Source: an uncultured Eubacteriales bacterium (GTDB taxonomy: Bacteria > Bacillota > Clostridia > Oscillospirales > Acutalibacteraceae). Taken from it: a DNA stretch of 64,000 nt. The stretch covers positions 1-64,000 of the forward strand of contig CAKSEH010000010.1 in NCBI GenBank assembly GCA_934446475.1. The letters run 5' to 3'. The position numbers and the translations under genes are program-made. Under the pieces are notes generated by a model. The model had not been told where the DNA came from. It saw nothing but the letters and a program-made list of their open reading frames with translations, and made no database searches. This document shows, one piece after another, positions 41,841 to 50,890 of the stretch (its first letter is position 1; the number at the start of each line of letters is the position of its first letter).

Positions 41841-42590
41841 TCATACCACAGTAAGTATCTGCGGACCGTCAGGTGTGATGACTATGGTATTTTCAAAATG
41901 CGCCGAAAGGGAACCGTCCTGGGTTAAAACAGTCCATCCGTCCGGCATAACCTTAACGCCGGGCTTACCGGCATTTACCATAGGTTCTATGGCAATGGTC
42001 ATTCCGGGTAAAAGGCGGACACCTCTTCCGGGTGTGCCGAAATTGGGTACTTCGGGGGCTTCGTGCATTTCGGTTCCTATGCCGTGACCGACATACTGCC
42101 TTACTACCGAATAACCCCTCGCCTCGACATACGACTGAACAGCGTGACCGATATCACCGATTCTGTTGCCTGCACGAGCAGCAGCTATGCCTTCAAAAAG
42201 GCTTTCTCTGGTCGTGTCCATCAGCCGCTTTGCTTCTGCGGAAGCGTCACCGCAGGCAAAAGTGGCAGCATTATCGCCGTGATAACCGTCAAACTTAGCG
42301 CCTAAATCGACACTTACGATGTCGCCGGCGCAAAGTCTGCGCTTTTTAGAGGGTATGCCGTGGATAACCTCGTTGTTGACAGATATACAAGCGGTTGCCG
42401 GATAGCCTTCGTAGTTCTTGAAGTTGGGAACTGCGCCCTGACTTATTATGAACTTCTCCGCCATAGCGTCAAGCTCGGCGGTGGTAACTCCCGGCTCAAC
42501 CGCATTGCCGATTAGTTGTAATGCCGCAGCCGATATTCTGCAAGCTTCTCGCATTATCTTAAGCTCACGACCGGTTTTTAGCACTATCAT
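41841..42590 (-). CDS. map: methionine aminopeptidase type I
   Basis: A 249-residue dimetal peptidase that removes the initiator Met. Metal ligands are found in VSVDLGAKFDGYHGDNA (two Asp), VGHGIGTEMHEAPEVPNFG (His), MTIAIEPMVN (Glu) and SAHFENTIVI (Glu). It follows adk after 3 bases. Confidence 0.97.
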   Translation of the reverse strand: MIVLKTGRELKIMREACRISAAALQLIGNAVEPGVTTAELDAMAEKFIISQGAVPNFKNYEGYPATACISVNNEVIHGIPSKKRRLCAGDIVSVDLGAKFDGYHGDNAATFACGDASAEAKRLMDTTRESLFEGIAAARAGNRIGDIGHAVQSYVEARGYSVVRQYVGHGIGTEMHEAPEVPNFGTPGRGVRLLPGMTIAIEPMVNAGKPGVKVMPDGWTVLTQDGSLSAHFENTIVITPDGPQILTVV

Positions 42591-42593
42591 AGC

Positions 42594-43229
42594 TTATATC
42601 TCCGAAAGCGCTTTGAGCACAAGTGCAGTCGTATCCTTAAGCTCGACCTGCCCCTTTACCAAAAGCAGCTTATTCTTTGACTTATAATAATCCTTGAGCG
42701 GCTCGGTCTGTTCGTGGTAAACGCTGAGTCGGTTCATCACGGTAGACGGCTCGTCGTCCTTACGGGTGACAAGCGAGCCTGAGCAGGAATTACAAGTACC
42801 GTCAACCTCGGGCTTTTTGAACTCGACATGATAGCTTGCTCCGCATTTCTCGCAAACTCTTCTTCCCGACATACGCCTTACTATCTCACTGTCCGGAACC
42901 TCAATAGAGAGGGCAGCGTCGATCTCAACGCCCATATCGTCAAGAGCCTTTGCCTGAGGAATCGTGCGGGGGAAGCCGTCAAGTATAAAGCCTTCGGCGC
43001 AATCCGGCTCTGCCAATCTATCCTTTATAATGCCTATTACGACATCATCGGGGACAAGCTCGCCGGCATCAATATAAGCCTTCGCTTTAAGTCCCATTTC
43101 TGTACCGTTTTTAAGTGCAGCACGGATTATGTTGCCGGTCGAAATGGTAGGAATACCGTATTTCTCGGAGATTATCTCCGCCTGAGTGCCTTTTCCCGCA
43201 CCAGGTGCCCCTAAAAGAATGAGCTTCAT
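42594..43229 (-). CDS. adk: adenylate kinase
   Basis: A 211-residue nucleotide kinase (ATP + AMP to 2 ADP). P-loop GAPGAGKGTQAE, AMP-site blocks ISTGNIIRAAL and GFILDGFPRTIPQA, and a zinc-bearing lid with CEKCGASYH...CNSCSG (four Cys). Four-Cys lids are usual in Gram-positive bacteria. It is between secY and map, 14 bases after secY. Confidence 0.97.
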   Translation of the reverse strand: MKLILLGAPGAGKGTQAEIISEKYGIPTISTGNIIRAALKNGTEMGLKAKAYIDAGELVPDDVVIGIIKDRLAEPDCAEGFILDGFPRTIPQAKALDDMGVEIDAALSIEVPDSEIVRRMSGRRVCEKCGASYHVEFKKPEVDGTCNSCSGSLVTRKDDEPSTVMNRLSVYHEQTEPLKDYYKSKNKLLLVKGQVELKDTTALVLKALSEI

Positions 43230-43243
43230 ATCAATACTCCTTA

Positions 43244-44518
43244 TTAGTCAAGGAATCCCTTATAATGACGCATCATCATCTGAGATTCGAGATTCTGAAC
43301 TGTATCAAGAGCAACACCGACCATAATCAGTATCGATGTACCGCCGAGGGAAATGTTTATTCCGCCGATGTTACCGATGATTATAGGAAGAATTGCGATA
43401 ACGCTCAGGAAGAGCGCTCCCATAAGTGTTATTCTTGACAAAATCTTGGAAATGAAATCGGATGTGGGCTTGCCGGGACGGATTCCGGGGATAGAACCGC
43501 CGTTTTTACGCAGGTTATTCGCCATTTCAATAGGATTGAACTGTATCGTTGCATAGAAATAAGCAAATGCAATAATAAGGACGAAGTAAACCACTGCGTA
43601 GAACACGCCACGGGTGCTGAAAAGAGCAAGACCCTTTGCAAAGGATGTCATCTGCTGCTTTTCGCTCATAAATCCGAGGATCATCGTCGGAAGCATAAGA
43701 ATGGACGAAGCGAATATTATCGGCATAACGCCCGCCATATTTACCTTTATCGGTATATGGGTATTCTGACCGCCGTACATCTTATTGCCGACTACTCTCT
43801 TTGCATACTGAACCGGAATTCTGCGTTCTGCGTTGGTCATCCAGACGATAAATCCGATAACCACGAGGAATATGAGCACGATTCCGATGACCGCTACCGT
43901 ATGCTCGCTCCAGTTTTTAACAAGAACCTGGAAAGCTTGCGGACCACGGGAAAGGATACCTGCAAAGAGCAATATTGAAATACCGTTTCCTATACCCTTT
44001 GAGTCTATCTGCTCACCGAGCCACATAACGAGCGCCGAGCCGGCTGTGAAAGCAAGCACGATAACGAATGCGGCAAACACAAGATAACCTGTGCCGCTTA
44101 CTGTGATATAGCCGTTACCCTTAAGATAGAAGAAGTAAGCTATGCCCTGTAAGAGAGCGAGACCGATAGTTGTATAACGGGTGATGGAAGCGAGTTTTTT
44201 CTGACCTTCTTCGCCTTCTTTTGAAAGACGCTCAAGGGCAGGAATAGCAACGCAAAGCAACTGAATGATAATGGATGAATTGATGTACGGAGTTACCGAC
44301 ATCGCAAATATCGCACCGTATTCAAGACCGCCGCCGGTTAAAATCGACAAGTAGTTGAAAAACTCATTTGTTGTTTCAGCCGACTTAAGCATAGCTACGT
44401 TAATATAGGGGACCGGGATAACTGAACCTATTCTGAAAATGATGATTATGAAGATAGTGAAAAGAATCTTGTTACGGAGTTCTTTTACCCTCCAAGCATT
44501 TTTTAAGGTTTCCAGCAT
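43244..44518 (-). CDS. secY: protein translocase subunit SecY
   Basis: A 424-residue, ten-helix membrane channel for protein export. It contains the plug-domain region after helix 1, SVTPYINSSIIIQLL, GNGISILLFAGI, IPVQYAKRVVG and the C-terminal NLESQMMMRHYKGFL. It starts 1 base after rplO, so the two are coupled. Confidence 0.98.
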   Translation of the reverse strand: MLETLKNAWRVKELRNKILFTIFIIIIFRIGSVIPVPYINVAMLKSAETTNEFFNYLSILTGGGLEYGAIFAMSVTPYINSSIIIQLLCVAIPALERLSKEGEEGQKKLASITRYTTIGLALLQGIAYFFYLKGNGYITVSGTGYLVFAAFVIVLAFTAGSALVMWLGEQIDSKGIGNGISILLFAGILSRGPQAFQVLVKNWSEHTVAVIGIVLIFLVVIGFIVWMTNAERRIPVQYAKRVVGNKMYGGQNTHIPIKVNMAGVMPIIFASSILMLPTMILGFMSEKQQMTSFAKGLALFSTRGVFYAVVYFVLIIAFAYFYATIQFNPIEMANNLRKNGGSIPGIRPGKPTSDFISKILSRITLMGALFLSVIAILPIIIGNIGGINISLGGTSILIMVGVALDTVQNLESQMMMRHYKGFLD

Positions 44519-44519
44519 C

Positions 44520-44960
44520 TTACTTCACCTCAGCCTTTCCGCCCGCAGCGTTTATTTTTTCAGCAGCAGCGGCGGAGAATGCATTGAGATTTACGGTAAG
44601 CTTCTTTGTAAGCTTTCCGTTACCGAGAACTTTAACCGGCAGGTCCGCCTTCTTGATTATTCCTTTAGCCTTAAGTGCTGCAGCGTCAACTGTAGCGCCG
44701 TCCTCGAAAACCTCAAGAGCGGAAACATTAACGGCAATCCACTTTTCAGCAAATATGTTGTTAAAACCACGCTTAGGAACACGCCTCTGGAGCGGCATCT
44801 GACCGCCTTCAAAACCGGGTCTCATACCGTGACCGGAACGGGCCTTCTGACCCTTATGACCCTTGCCGGCAGTTTTGCCGTTACCCGAGCCGTGGCCTCT
44901 GCCTATACGCTTTGATTCCTTTGTGGAACCGAAAGCAGGAGACAATTCATGCAATTTCAT
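44520..44960 (-). CDS. rplO: ribosomal protein L15
   Basis: A 146-residue large-subunit protein: MKLHELSPAFGSTKESKRIGRG, GSGNGKTAGKGHKGQKARSG, GFEGGQMPLQRRVPKRGF. The start at 44960 has AAGGAGG 9 bases upstream; the frame open to 45020 has no such site. Confidence 0.97.
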   Translation of the reverse strand: MKLHELSPAFGSTKESKRIGRGHGSGNGKTAGKGHKGQKARSGHGMRPGFEGGQMPLQRRVPKRGFNNIFAEKWIAVNVSALEVFEDGATVDAAALKAKGIIKKADLPVKVLGNGKLTKKLTVNLNAFSAAAAEKINAAGGKAEVK

Positions 44961-45047
44961 TGTTCGCACCTCCTTGTTAGATTCGCAGTCCCTTCGGAAC
45001 TGCACCGCCTTTTGCGGCAATTGAAACGGGTTTCCCGTTTCGGAGCT

Positions 45048-45245
45048 TTAAGCTTCCGTTACCTTTACAAGGTGAGATATTTTGTTTATCTTACCTCTGG
45101 TCTGAGCATTGTCCGGCTGAACCGAAACATCGCCGACCTTCTTAAGGCCGAGAGCATAAGCAGTTGCAATCTGATCCTTCTTGGAACCGATGGTGCTCTT
45201 TACGAGCTTTACGGTAAGGCCGGCAGCCTTCTTCTTTGTTGCCAT
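45048..45245 (-). CDS. rpmD: ribosomal protein L30
   Basis: A 65-residue protein with LTVKLVKSTIGSKKDQIATAYALGLKKVGD and PDNAQTRGKINKISHLVKV, the full L30 pattern. It is 14 bases after rpsE, before rplO, with AAGGAGG before the ATG. Confidence 0.97.
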   Translation of the reverse strand: MATKKKAAGLTVKLVKSTIGSKKDQIATAYALGLKKVGDVSVQPDNAQTRGKINKISHLVKVTEA

Positions 45246-45259
45246 AGTGCTGCTCCTCC

Positions 45260-45763
45260 TTAACCTATGATTTCCTGCGGCTTCTTGCCACGGACAGCTG
45301 CAACCTGTTCTGCGTCACGGAGAGCTGCAAGGCCCTGAACGGTAGCACGAACAACATTGCACGGATTATTAGAACGAAGCGCCTTTGTACGGATATCTTT
45401 TATTCCGACAATTTCAACAACTGCACGAACTGCACCGCCGGCGATAACGCCGGTACCGGGAGCAGCGGGTTTTAAGAGAACCCTGCCTGCGCCGAATTCG
45501 CCGATTATTTCGTGCGGAATAGTTGTACCCTTAAGGGAAACCTTTATAAGATTTTTCTTGGCGTCTTCTATACCTTTACGGATTGCATCCGGAACTTCGC
45601 CTGCTTTACCGAGACCGAAACCTACGATGCCGTTACCGTCGCCCACAACTACCAAAGCTGCAAACTTCATTATACGGCCGCCCTTAACGGTTTTGGATAC
45701 ACGGTTTATGGAGACTACTCGTTCCTGGAGATCCAAAGTTGATGCATCAATATTTGAAGCCAA
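45260..45763 (-). CDS. rpsE: ribosomal protein S5
   Basis: A 167-residue small-subunit protein important for decoding accuracy. RVSKTVKGGRIMKFAALVVVGDGNG is the double-stranded RNA-binding domain, and PAAPGTGVIAGGAVRAVVE marks the C-terminal domain. Normal length; follows rplR. Confidence 0.98.
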   Translation of the reverse strand: MASNIDASTLDLQERVVSINRVSKTVKGGRIMKFAALVVVGDGNGIVGFGLGKAGEVPDAIRKGIEDAKKNLIKVSLKGTTIPHEIIGEFGAGRVLLKPAAPGTGVIAGGAVRAVVEIVGIKDIRTKALRSNNPCNVVRATVQGLAALRDAEQVAAVRGKKPQEIIG

Positions 45764-45781
45764 AAGTATTCCTCCTCTTTA

Positions 45782-46141
45782 TTAGAACTTGAGGCCGCCC
45801 TCACGGGCACCTTCGGCAAGCTCCTTGACACGGCCGTGATAAATGTATCCGCCTCGGTCAAATACGACCTCGGAAATACCCTTAGCTGCGGCACGCTCAG
45901 CGATCATAAGTCCAACCTTATGCGCACCCTCGCAATTGCCTGCATTCTCGCCGAAATCCTTTTCGTTTGAGCTTGCTGCTGCGAGTGTAACGCCGTTTAC
46001 ATCATCAATAAGCTGGGCGTAGATGTAGCTATTGGAGCGGAATACATCAAGACGGGGGCACTCGGGTGTACCGCTGATTTTGGAGCGGACACGGGCATGG
46101 CGCTTAAGTCTTGCCTGATTGCTGTTTGGTCTGTTAACCAT
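45782..46141 (-). CDS. rplR: ribosomal protein L18
   Basis: A 119-residue 5S rRNA-binding protein: RLKRHARVRSKISGTPECPRLDVFRSN and VVFDRGGYIYHGRVKELAEGAREGGLKF. Placed between rplF and rpsE as usual. Confidence 0.97.
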   Translation of the reverse strand: MVNRPNSNQARLKRHARVRSKISGTPECPRLDVFRSNSYIYAQLIDDVNGVTLAAASSNEKDFGENAGNCEGAHKVGLMIAERAAAKGISEVVFDRGGYIYHGRVKELAEGAREGGLKF

Positions 46142-46159
46142 TTTAAATACACTCCTTTA

Positions 46160-46708
46160 TTACTTCTTAGCACCCTTAGCTGCTTTACCTTCTTTACGGC
46201 GGATGTGCTCATCGGCGTACTTGATTCCCTTGCCCTTATACGGCTCGGGCGGACGCTTCTTGCGGATATCCGCTGCAAACTGGCCGACCAGCTGCTTATC
46301 TGCACCGCTGATAACGATTTTGTTAGGAGCGGGTACTTCGATGCTTATTCCGTCAACTTCAGGAACAATTACCTGATGTGAATAACCGAGGTTCATCACA
46401 AGGTTCTTGCCCTGCTTCTGAGCACGGTAACCTACACCGTTTACCTCAAGCTCTTTTGTATAGCCATCGGTAACACCGGTAACCATATTAGATATGAGGG
46501 TGCGGGTAAGTCCGTGCATTGCACGGTGCTCCTTATCGTCGGTAGGACGGGTAACGATTATCTCGTTTCCCTCAACTGCAACGGCGATATCGGAATGGAA
46601 GGTGTAGCTTAAAGTGCCCTTAGGACCCTTAACGGCAACATCCTGCCCGTTTAACTTTACTTCAACACCTGCCGGTATTGCAATAGGCTTCTTTCCTATT
46701 CTTGACAT
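46160..46708 (-). CDS. rplF: ribosomal protein L6
   Basis: A 182-residue large-subunit protein near the GTPase centre: MSRIGKKPIAIPAGVEV, LTRTLISNMVTGVTDGYTKELEVNGVGYRA, and IRKKRPPEPYKGKGIKYADEHI. Full length. Confidence 0.98.
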   Translation of the reverse strand: MSRIGKKPIAIPAGVEVKLNGQDVAVKGPKGTLSYTFHSDIAVAVEGNEIIVTRPTDDKEHRAMHGLTRTLISNMVTGVTDGYTKELEVNGVGYRAQKQGKNLVMNLGYSHQVIVPEVDGISIEVPAPNKIVISGADKQLVGQFAADIRKKRPPEPYKGKGIKYADEHIRRKEGKAAKGAKK

Positions 46709-46722
46709 TCCCTTGCACCTCC

Positions 46723-47121
46723 TTACCAGACGAAAGCAAGGACTTCTCCGCCGACATTCTCACGGCGAGCCTGCTTGTCTGTCATTATACCTTTAGAGGT
46801 GGAAAGGATTGCTATGCCGAGGCCTTTCATAACCTTAGGCATATCCTCTACATTTGAGTAGATACGCAGACCCGGCTTTGAAACTCTGCGGATACCGGTG
46901 ATTGCCTGCGATTTGTTCTGGCCGTATTTCAACACAATGTGAATTACGCCCTGCTTACCGTCTTCTTCAACGGTGAAGCTGCTGATGTAGCCTTCGTCGA
47001 GCAAAATCTGTGCAATTGACTTCTTTACATTTGACGCAGGTACATCTACCGAATCATGCTTTGCCGAAGATGCATTACGAATACGAGTAAGCATATCGGC
47101 TATTGTATCGGTGATTTGCAT
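46723..47121 (-). CDS. rpsH: ribosomal protein S8
   Basis: A 132-residue primary 16S rRNA-binding protein: TDTIADMLTRIRNASSAKHDSVDVPASN and GLGIAILSTSKGIMTDKQARRENVGGEVLAFVW. Fifteen bases separate it from rplF. Confidence 0.98.
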   Translation of the reverse strand: MQITDTIADMLTRIRNASSAKHDSVDVPASNVKKSIAQILLDEGYISSFTVEEDGKQGVIHIVLKYGQNKSQAITGIRRVSKPGLRIYSNVEDMPKVMKGLGIAILSTSKGIMTDKQARRENVGGEVLAFVW

Positions 47122-47144
47122 GCCGTAAACCTCCTTCTTGTGCC

Positions 47145-47330
47145 TTACCAGCTTGCCTTCTTAACACCCGGGATCTCGCCCTTATAAGCGAGTTCACGGA
47201 AACATATACGGCATATGCCGTATTTGCGAAGATAAGCATGGGGGCGGCCACAGATCTTGCATCTGTTATATTCTCTTGTTGAAAACTTAGCGGGACGTGC
47301 CTGCTTTACTTTCATAGATGTTTTAGCCAT
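47145..47330 (-). CDS. rpsN: ribosomal protein S14, zinc-binding type
   Basis: A 61-residue S14 with CKICGRPHAYLRKYGICRICF, the four-Cys zinc-binding short form (called S14 type Z). Located between rplE and rpsH. Confidence 0.97.
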   Translation of the reverse strand: MAKTSMKVKQARPAKFSTREYNRCKICGRPHAYLRKYGICRICFRELAYKGEIPGVKKASW

Positions 47331-47342
47331 ATTTCCTACTCC

Positions 47343-47882
47343 TTACTTCGCAAACGGAGCGCCCATTAAAGTGAGTAACTCACGGGCCTCTTCATCTGTT
47401 TTAGCCGTGGTAACGAACATAATGTCCATACCTCTTACCTTATCGATCTTATCATACTCGATCTCAGGGAAAATCAGCTGCTCCTTGATACCCATAGCAT
47501 AGTTGCCACGGCCGTCAAAAGAGTTGGGGTTGATTCCTCTGAAGTCCCTTACTCTCGGAAGAGCGGTGTTGAAAAATCTCTCGATGAATTCATACATCCT
47601 TTCTCCTCTGAGCGTTACCTTAACGCCGATAGGCATTCCGGCACGGAGCTTAAAGTTAGCAACCGAGTGTTTCGCACGGCAGGGTATAGCCTTTTGACCG
47701 GTTATCTTGCCGAGGTCGGAAATAACGGCATCGATAGCTTTGGAATTATCCTTAGCTTCGCCGCAGCCTACATTGATAACAACTTTTTCGAGCTTCGGAA
47801 TCTGCATGACGCTCTTGTAACCAAACTTTGTCATCAGTGCAGGAGCAATCGAATTTTTGTATTCGTTTCCAAGTGTTGACAT
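47343..47882 (-). CDS. rplE: ribosomal protein L5
   Basis: A 179-residue 5S rRNA-binding protein of the central protuberance: MQIPKLEKVVINVGCGEAKDN, LRAGMPIGVKVTLRGERMYEF, NYAMGIKEQLIFPEIEYDKID. Follows rplX after 18 bases. Confidence 0.98.
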   Translation of the reverse strand: MSTLGNEYKNSIAPALMTKFGYKSVMQIPKLEKVVINVGCGEAKDNSKAIDAVISDLGKITGQKAIPCRAKHSVANFKLRAGMPIGVKVTLRGERMYEFIERFFNTALPRVRDFRGINPNSFDGRGNYAMGIKEQLIFPEIEYDKIDKVRGMDIMFVTTAKTDEEARELLTLMGAPFAK

Positions 47883-47900
47883 GTCATGTCCTCCTTACTC

Positions 47901-48242
47901 TTAAAAAGTTTCGCCGCACTTTTTGCAGATACGGTCTTTCTTGCCGTCCTCATAAACCTTTGTGCCTACTCTGGTGGCTTTGCCGCACTTAGGGCAAACA
48001 AGCTGTACCTTGCAGGCATAGACAGCGCTTTCTGTTTCAATAATTCCCGACGGATCTCCGGCCTTCTTGGGCTTAACGTGTTTCTTAACCTTGTTAATGC
48101 CTTCAACGATGACCTTTCCCTCTGCGGGGCTTACCTGAAGAACCTTACCGGTCTTCATCTTTCCGTTATCCTGCTTACGGTCTTTCTTATCGCCTGTAAG
48201 AAGAGTAACGGTATCGCCGGTCTTAATGTGAAGCTTATTCAT
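47901..48242 (-). CDS. rplX: ribosomal protein L24
   Basis: A 113-residue KOW protein that initiates 50S assembly: MNKLHIKTGDTVTLLTGDKKDR, GKVLQVSPAEGKVIVEGIN, CPKCGKATRVG and a further C-x2-C near the end. The start at 48242 is chosen because GGGAGGT stands 10 bases before it; the ATG at 48260 lies in front of that site. Confidence 0.95.
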   Translation of the reverse strand: MNKLHIKTGDTVTLLTGDKKDRKQDNGKMKTGKVLQVSPAEGKVIVEGINKVKKHVKPKKAGDPSGIIETESAVYACKVQLVCPKCGKATRVGTKVYEDGKKDRICKKCGETF

Positions 48243-48259
48243 ATTCTGTTTACCTCCCA

Positions 48260-48628
48260 TTAAAGTACTTCCGGAGCAAGAGAAAGGATCTTTGTGTAAT
48301 CCTTATCACGAAGCTCACGGGCTACCGGCCCGAAAATACGGGTGCCTCTCGGGTTCTTATCATCACGGATGATAACAGCCGCATTTTCATCAAATCTGAT
48401 ATATGTGCCGTCATTGCGGCGAAGGCCCTTTGCAGAACGAACTACAACTGCCTTTACAACATCGCCCTTCTTAACTGTGCCGCCCGGGGTGGCCTTCTTA
48501 ACAGAAGCGACGATGACATCGCCGATGTTGGCGTACCTCCTTTTGGAGCCTCCAAGAACACGGATACACATAATTTCCTTTGCACCGGTGTTGTCGGCTA
48601 CCTTGAGGTAACTCTGTTGTTGTATCAC
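48260..48628 (-). CDS. rplN: ribosomal protein L14
   Basis: A 122-residue large-subunit protein: MIQQQSYLKVADNTGAKEIMCIRVLGG, RNDGTYIRFDENAAVIIRDDKNPRGTRIFGPVARELR. Its length is canonical. Confidence 0.98.
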   Translation of the reverse strand: MIQQQSYLKVADNTGAKEIMCIRVLGGSKRRYANIGDVIVASVKKATPGGTVKKGDVVKAVVVRSAKGLRRNDGTYIRFDENAAVIIRDDKNPRGTRIFGPVARELRDKDYTKILSLAPEVL

Positions 48629-48647
48629 AGTGGTTTCCTCCTTAGCC

Positions 48648-48902
48648 TTACTTAGCCTTTTCGATTATTTCGGCAACTCGCCATCTCTTATCCTTGGAGA
48701 GAGGTCTCGTTTCCATAATGAGTACTCTGTCGCCGATACCGCAGGAGTTGTTCTCATCATGAGCCTTAAGTCTGATGGTGTTTTTGATGATCTTCTTATA
48801 AAGAGGGTGCTTAACATTGTCCTCAATGGCAACTACGACGGTTTTATCCATCTTGTCGCTTACGACCTTGCCCACTCTTGTTTTACGAAGGTTTCTTTCC
48901 AT
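48648..48902 (-). CDS. rpsQ: ribosomal protein S17
   Basis: An 84-residue OB-fold protein that binds 16S rRNA early: RKTRVGKVVSDKMDKTVVVAIED and HDENNSCGIGDRVLIMETRPLSKDKRWRV. Sixteen bases after rpmC. Confidence 0.98.
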   Translation of the reverse strand: MERNLRKTRVGKVVSDKMDKTVVVAIEDNVKHPLYKKIIKNTIRLKAHDENNSCGIGDRVLIMETRPLSKDKRWRVAEIIEKAK

Positions 48903-48918
48903 TTAAACTGCCTCCCTT

Positions 48919-49125
48919 TCAAGCTTCGGTGCTGTCGGCAAGTTCTTTTTCCCGTATAATAGTCTGTACACGGGCAATATCCTTCTTGACAGCCTTGATG
49001 CTCATGGGGTTATCGAGCTGGTTAATGGCGTGCTGGAAACGAAGATGGAAAAGTTCGTCCTTAAGCTTTGCGAGCTGCTCGTTAAGCTCCGGCAGAGTGT
49101 TTTCTCTGATTTCCTTTGCGTTCAT
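48919..49125 (-). CDS. rpmC: ribosomal protein L29
   Basis: A 68-residue two-helix protein at the exit tunnel: MNAKEIRENTLPELNEQLAKLKDELFHLRFQHA and KKDIARVQTIIREKEL. Its ATG overlaps the rplP stop by one base. Confidence 0.97.
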   Translation of the reverse strand: MNAKEIRENTLPELNEQLAKLKDELFHLRFQHAINQLDNPMSIKAVKKDIARVQTIIREKELADSTEA

Positions 49126-49547
49126 TACTGCTCACCCCCCTGTTCCTTTGTTACAAACTTACACTTGATAGGAAGTTTGTTAGCCGCAAGACGCATAGCC
49201 TCACGGGCAAGTTCCTCGGAAACGCCGCCGATTTCAAACATTACACGGCCGGGCTTTACAACGGCTACCCAGTACTCGGGTGAACCTTTACCTGAACCCA
49301 TTCGGGTTTCAGCCGGTTTTTCTGTTATCGGCTTATCCGGGAAAATCTTTATCCATACCTGACCGCCACGCTTAATGTAACGTGTCATTGCGATACGGGC
49401 AGCCTCTATCTGATTAGAGGTTATCCACGCCGGCTCTAAAGCCTGAAGACCGAAGTCGCCGTGGGTTATTGTAGTACCTCTGGAAGCGGCGCCTTTAAGA
49501 CGGCCACGCTGCACTCTGCGGTACTTAACACGCTTAGGCATTAACAT
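49125..49547 (-). CDS. rplP: ribosomal protein L16
   Basis: A 140-residue protein at the A site and peptidyl transferase centre: MLMPKRVKYRRVQRGRLKG, ITHGDFGLQALEPAWITSNQIEAARIAMTR. The start MLMPKR is normal for Firmicutes and has GGAGG 9 bases upstream. Overlaps rpsC by one base. Confidence 0.98.
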   Translation of the reverse strand: MLMPKRVKYRRVQRGRLKGAASRGTTITHGDFGLQALEPAWITSNQIEAARIAMTRYIKRGGQVWIKIFPDKPITEKPAETRMGSGKGSPEYWVAVVKPGRVMFEIGGVSEELAREAMRLAANKLPIKCKFVTKEQGGEQ

Positions 49548-50215
49548 CAGCGTGCGCCTCCTCTCCTGGAATTGGTGCGGCGGTTTTCATTCAAAACCTC
49601 GCCCTTGTAGATCCAGACCTTAACGCCTATTCTGCCGTAGGTTGTGTTTGCCTCGGCAAAACCGTAGTCAATGTCTGCTCTGAGTGTCTGAAGCGGAATC
49701 GTGCCTTCGTGGTACTGCTCGCTTCTTGCTATTTCGGCGCCGCCTAAACGACCCGAAACCTGAGTTTTGATACCCTTTACGCCGAGTCTCATAGCTCTGC
49801 CTATCGAGAGCTTCATTGCACGGCGGAATGAAATACGCTTTTCAAGCTGAACTGCTATATTCTCAGCAACAAGCTGAGCGTTTGCATCGGGATTCTTTAT
49901 CTCAACGATGTTTATAACAACCGGCTTTGAAAGCATCTTCTGGCAATTCTCACGGAGCTTTTCTATTTCGCTGCCGTTACGACCGATTACCATACCGGGT
50001 TTTGCACAGTGAATGTGCAGTCTTACACGCTTTTCGTCACGCTCGATTTCAATTTTGGCAATACCTGCGGAATAAAGTGTTTTCTTGAGGTATTTGCGGA
50101 GGTTATAGTCCTCAACCAAGGTATCTCCGAAAACTTCGTCCTTGGCAAACCAGCGTGAGTCCCAGTTCTTAATTACGCCCACACGGAAACCGTGGGGATT
50201 AACCTTCTGACCCAT
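49547..50215 (-). CDS. rpsC: ribosomal protein S3
   Basis: A 222-residue protein at the mRNA entry site: MGQKVNPHGFRVGVIKNWDSRWFA, KH-domain GMVIGRNGSEIEKLR, RAMRLGVKGIKTQVSGRLGGAEIAR, and GVKVWIYKGEVL. Confidence 0.98.
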   Translation of the reverse strand: MGQKVNPHGFRVGVIKNWDSRWFAKDEVFGDTLVEDYNLRKYLKKTLYSAGIAKIEIERDEKRVRLHIHCAKPGMVIGRNGSEIEKLRENCQKMLSKPVVINIVEIKNPDANAQLVAENIAVQLEKRISFRRAMKLSIGRAMRLGVKGIKTQVSGRLGGAEIARSEQYHEGTIPLQTLRADIDYGFAEANTTYGRIGVKVWIYKGEVLNENRRTNSRRGGAR

Positions 50216-50232
50216 AATTAAACCTCCTTAAC

Positions 50233-50568
50233 TTAAATCTCACGTTCCTTAAGAACGAGTGTTACATGACTTGTTCTCTTTAAGATGCGGTGTGCACGGC
50301 CGTGGTCCTTAGCACGGATTCTCTTGAGAATCGGGCCGGGGCAGACAGAGCATTCTGCAACATAGAGCTTAGTCATATCCATATTCTTTTCTTCGGCATT
50401 AGCCATTGCTGACTTAAGCAGCTTCTCTAAATACTCGCAAGCGGACTTAGGAGTAAATTTGAGAATAGCCATAGCTTTTTCAGCATCCTCATTCCGGATA
50501 AGATCCAGAACTATTTTCACCTTACGGGGTGAAATACGGGCATATTTGAGTGTTGCCCTTGCTTCCAT
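50233..50568 (-). CDS. rplV: ribosomal protein L22
   Basis: A 111-residue protein lining the exit tunnel: MEARATLKYARISPRKVKIVLDLIR, the tunnel loop GPILKRIRAKDHGRAHRILKRTSH. The tip region has no unusual insertion. Confidence 0.98.
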   Translation of the reverse strand: MEARATLKYARISPRKVKIVLDLIRNEDAEKAMAILKFTPKSACEYLEKLLKSAMANAEEKNMDMTKLYVAECSVCPGPILKRIRAKDHGRAHRILKRTSHVTLVLKEREI

Positions 50569-50591
50569 AGTTAAACTCTCCTTTCGGCCGC

Positions 50592-50867
50592 TTACTTACC
50601 GGTTGTCTTTGCACCGGCATGACCTTTAAAGGTTCTTGTGGGTGCAAACTCACCGAGCTTGTGTCCAACCATATCTTCGGTTACGTAAACCGGAACGTGC
50701 TTGCGTCCGTCATGAACCGCAAAAGTGTGTCCGACGAAATCGGGGAATATGGTTGACGAACGGCTCCAAGTTTTAAGCACACGCTTTTCACCGGCTTCAT
50801 TCATTTCTTTGACTCTCTTGAGCAGCACAGGCTGCACATAAGGGCCCTTTTTAATGCTTCTTCCCAT
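50592..50867 (-). CDS. rpsS: ribosomal protein S19
   Basis: A 91-residue protein of the 30S head: MGRSIKKGPYVQPVLLKRVKEM, TWSRSSTIFPDFVGHTFAVHDGRKHVPVYV, TRTFKGHAGAKTTGK. Confidence 0.98.
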   Translation of the reverse strand: MGRSIKKGPYVQPVLLKRVKEMNEAGEKRVLKTWSRSSTIFPDFVGHTFAVHDGRKHVPVYVTEDMVGHKLGEFAPTRTFKGHAGAKTTGK

Positions 50868-50890
50868 TATGAAATCTCCTTTCGTCCGAC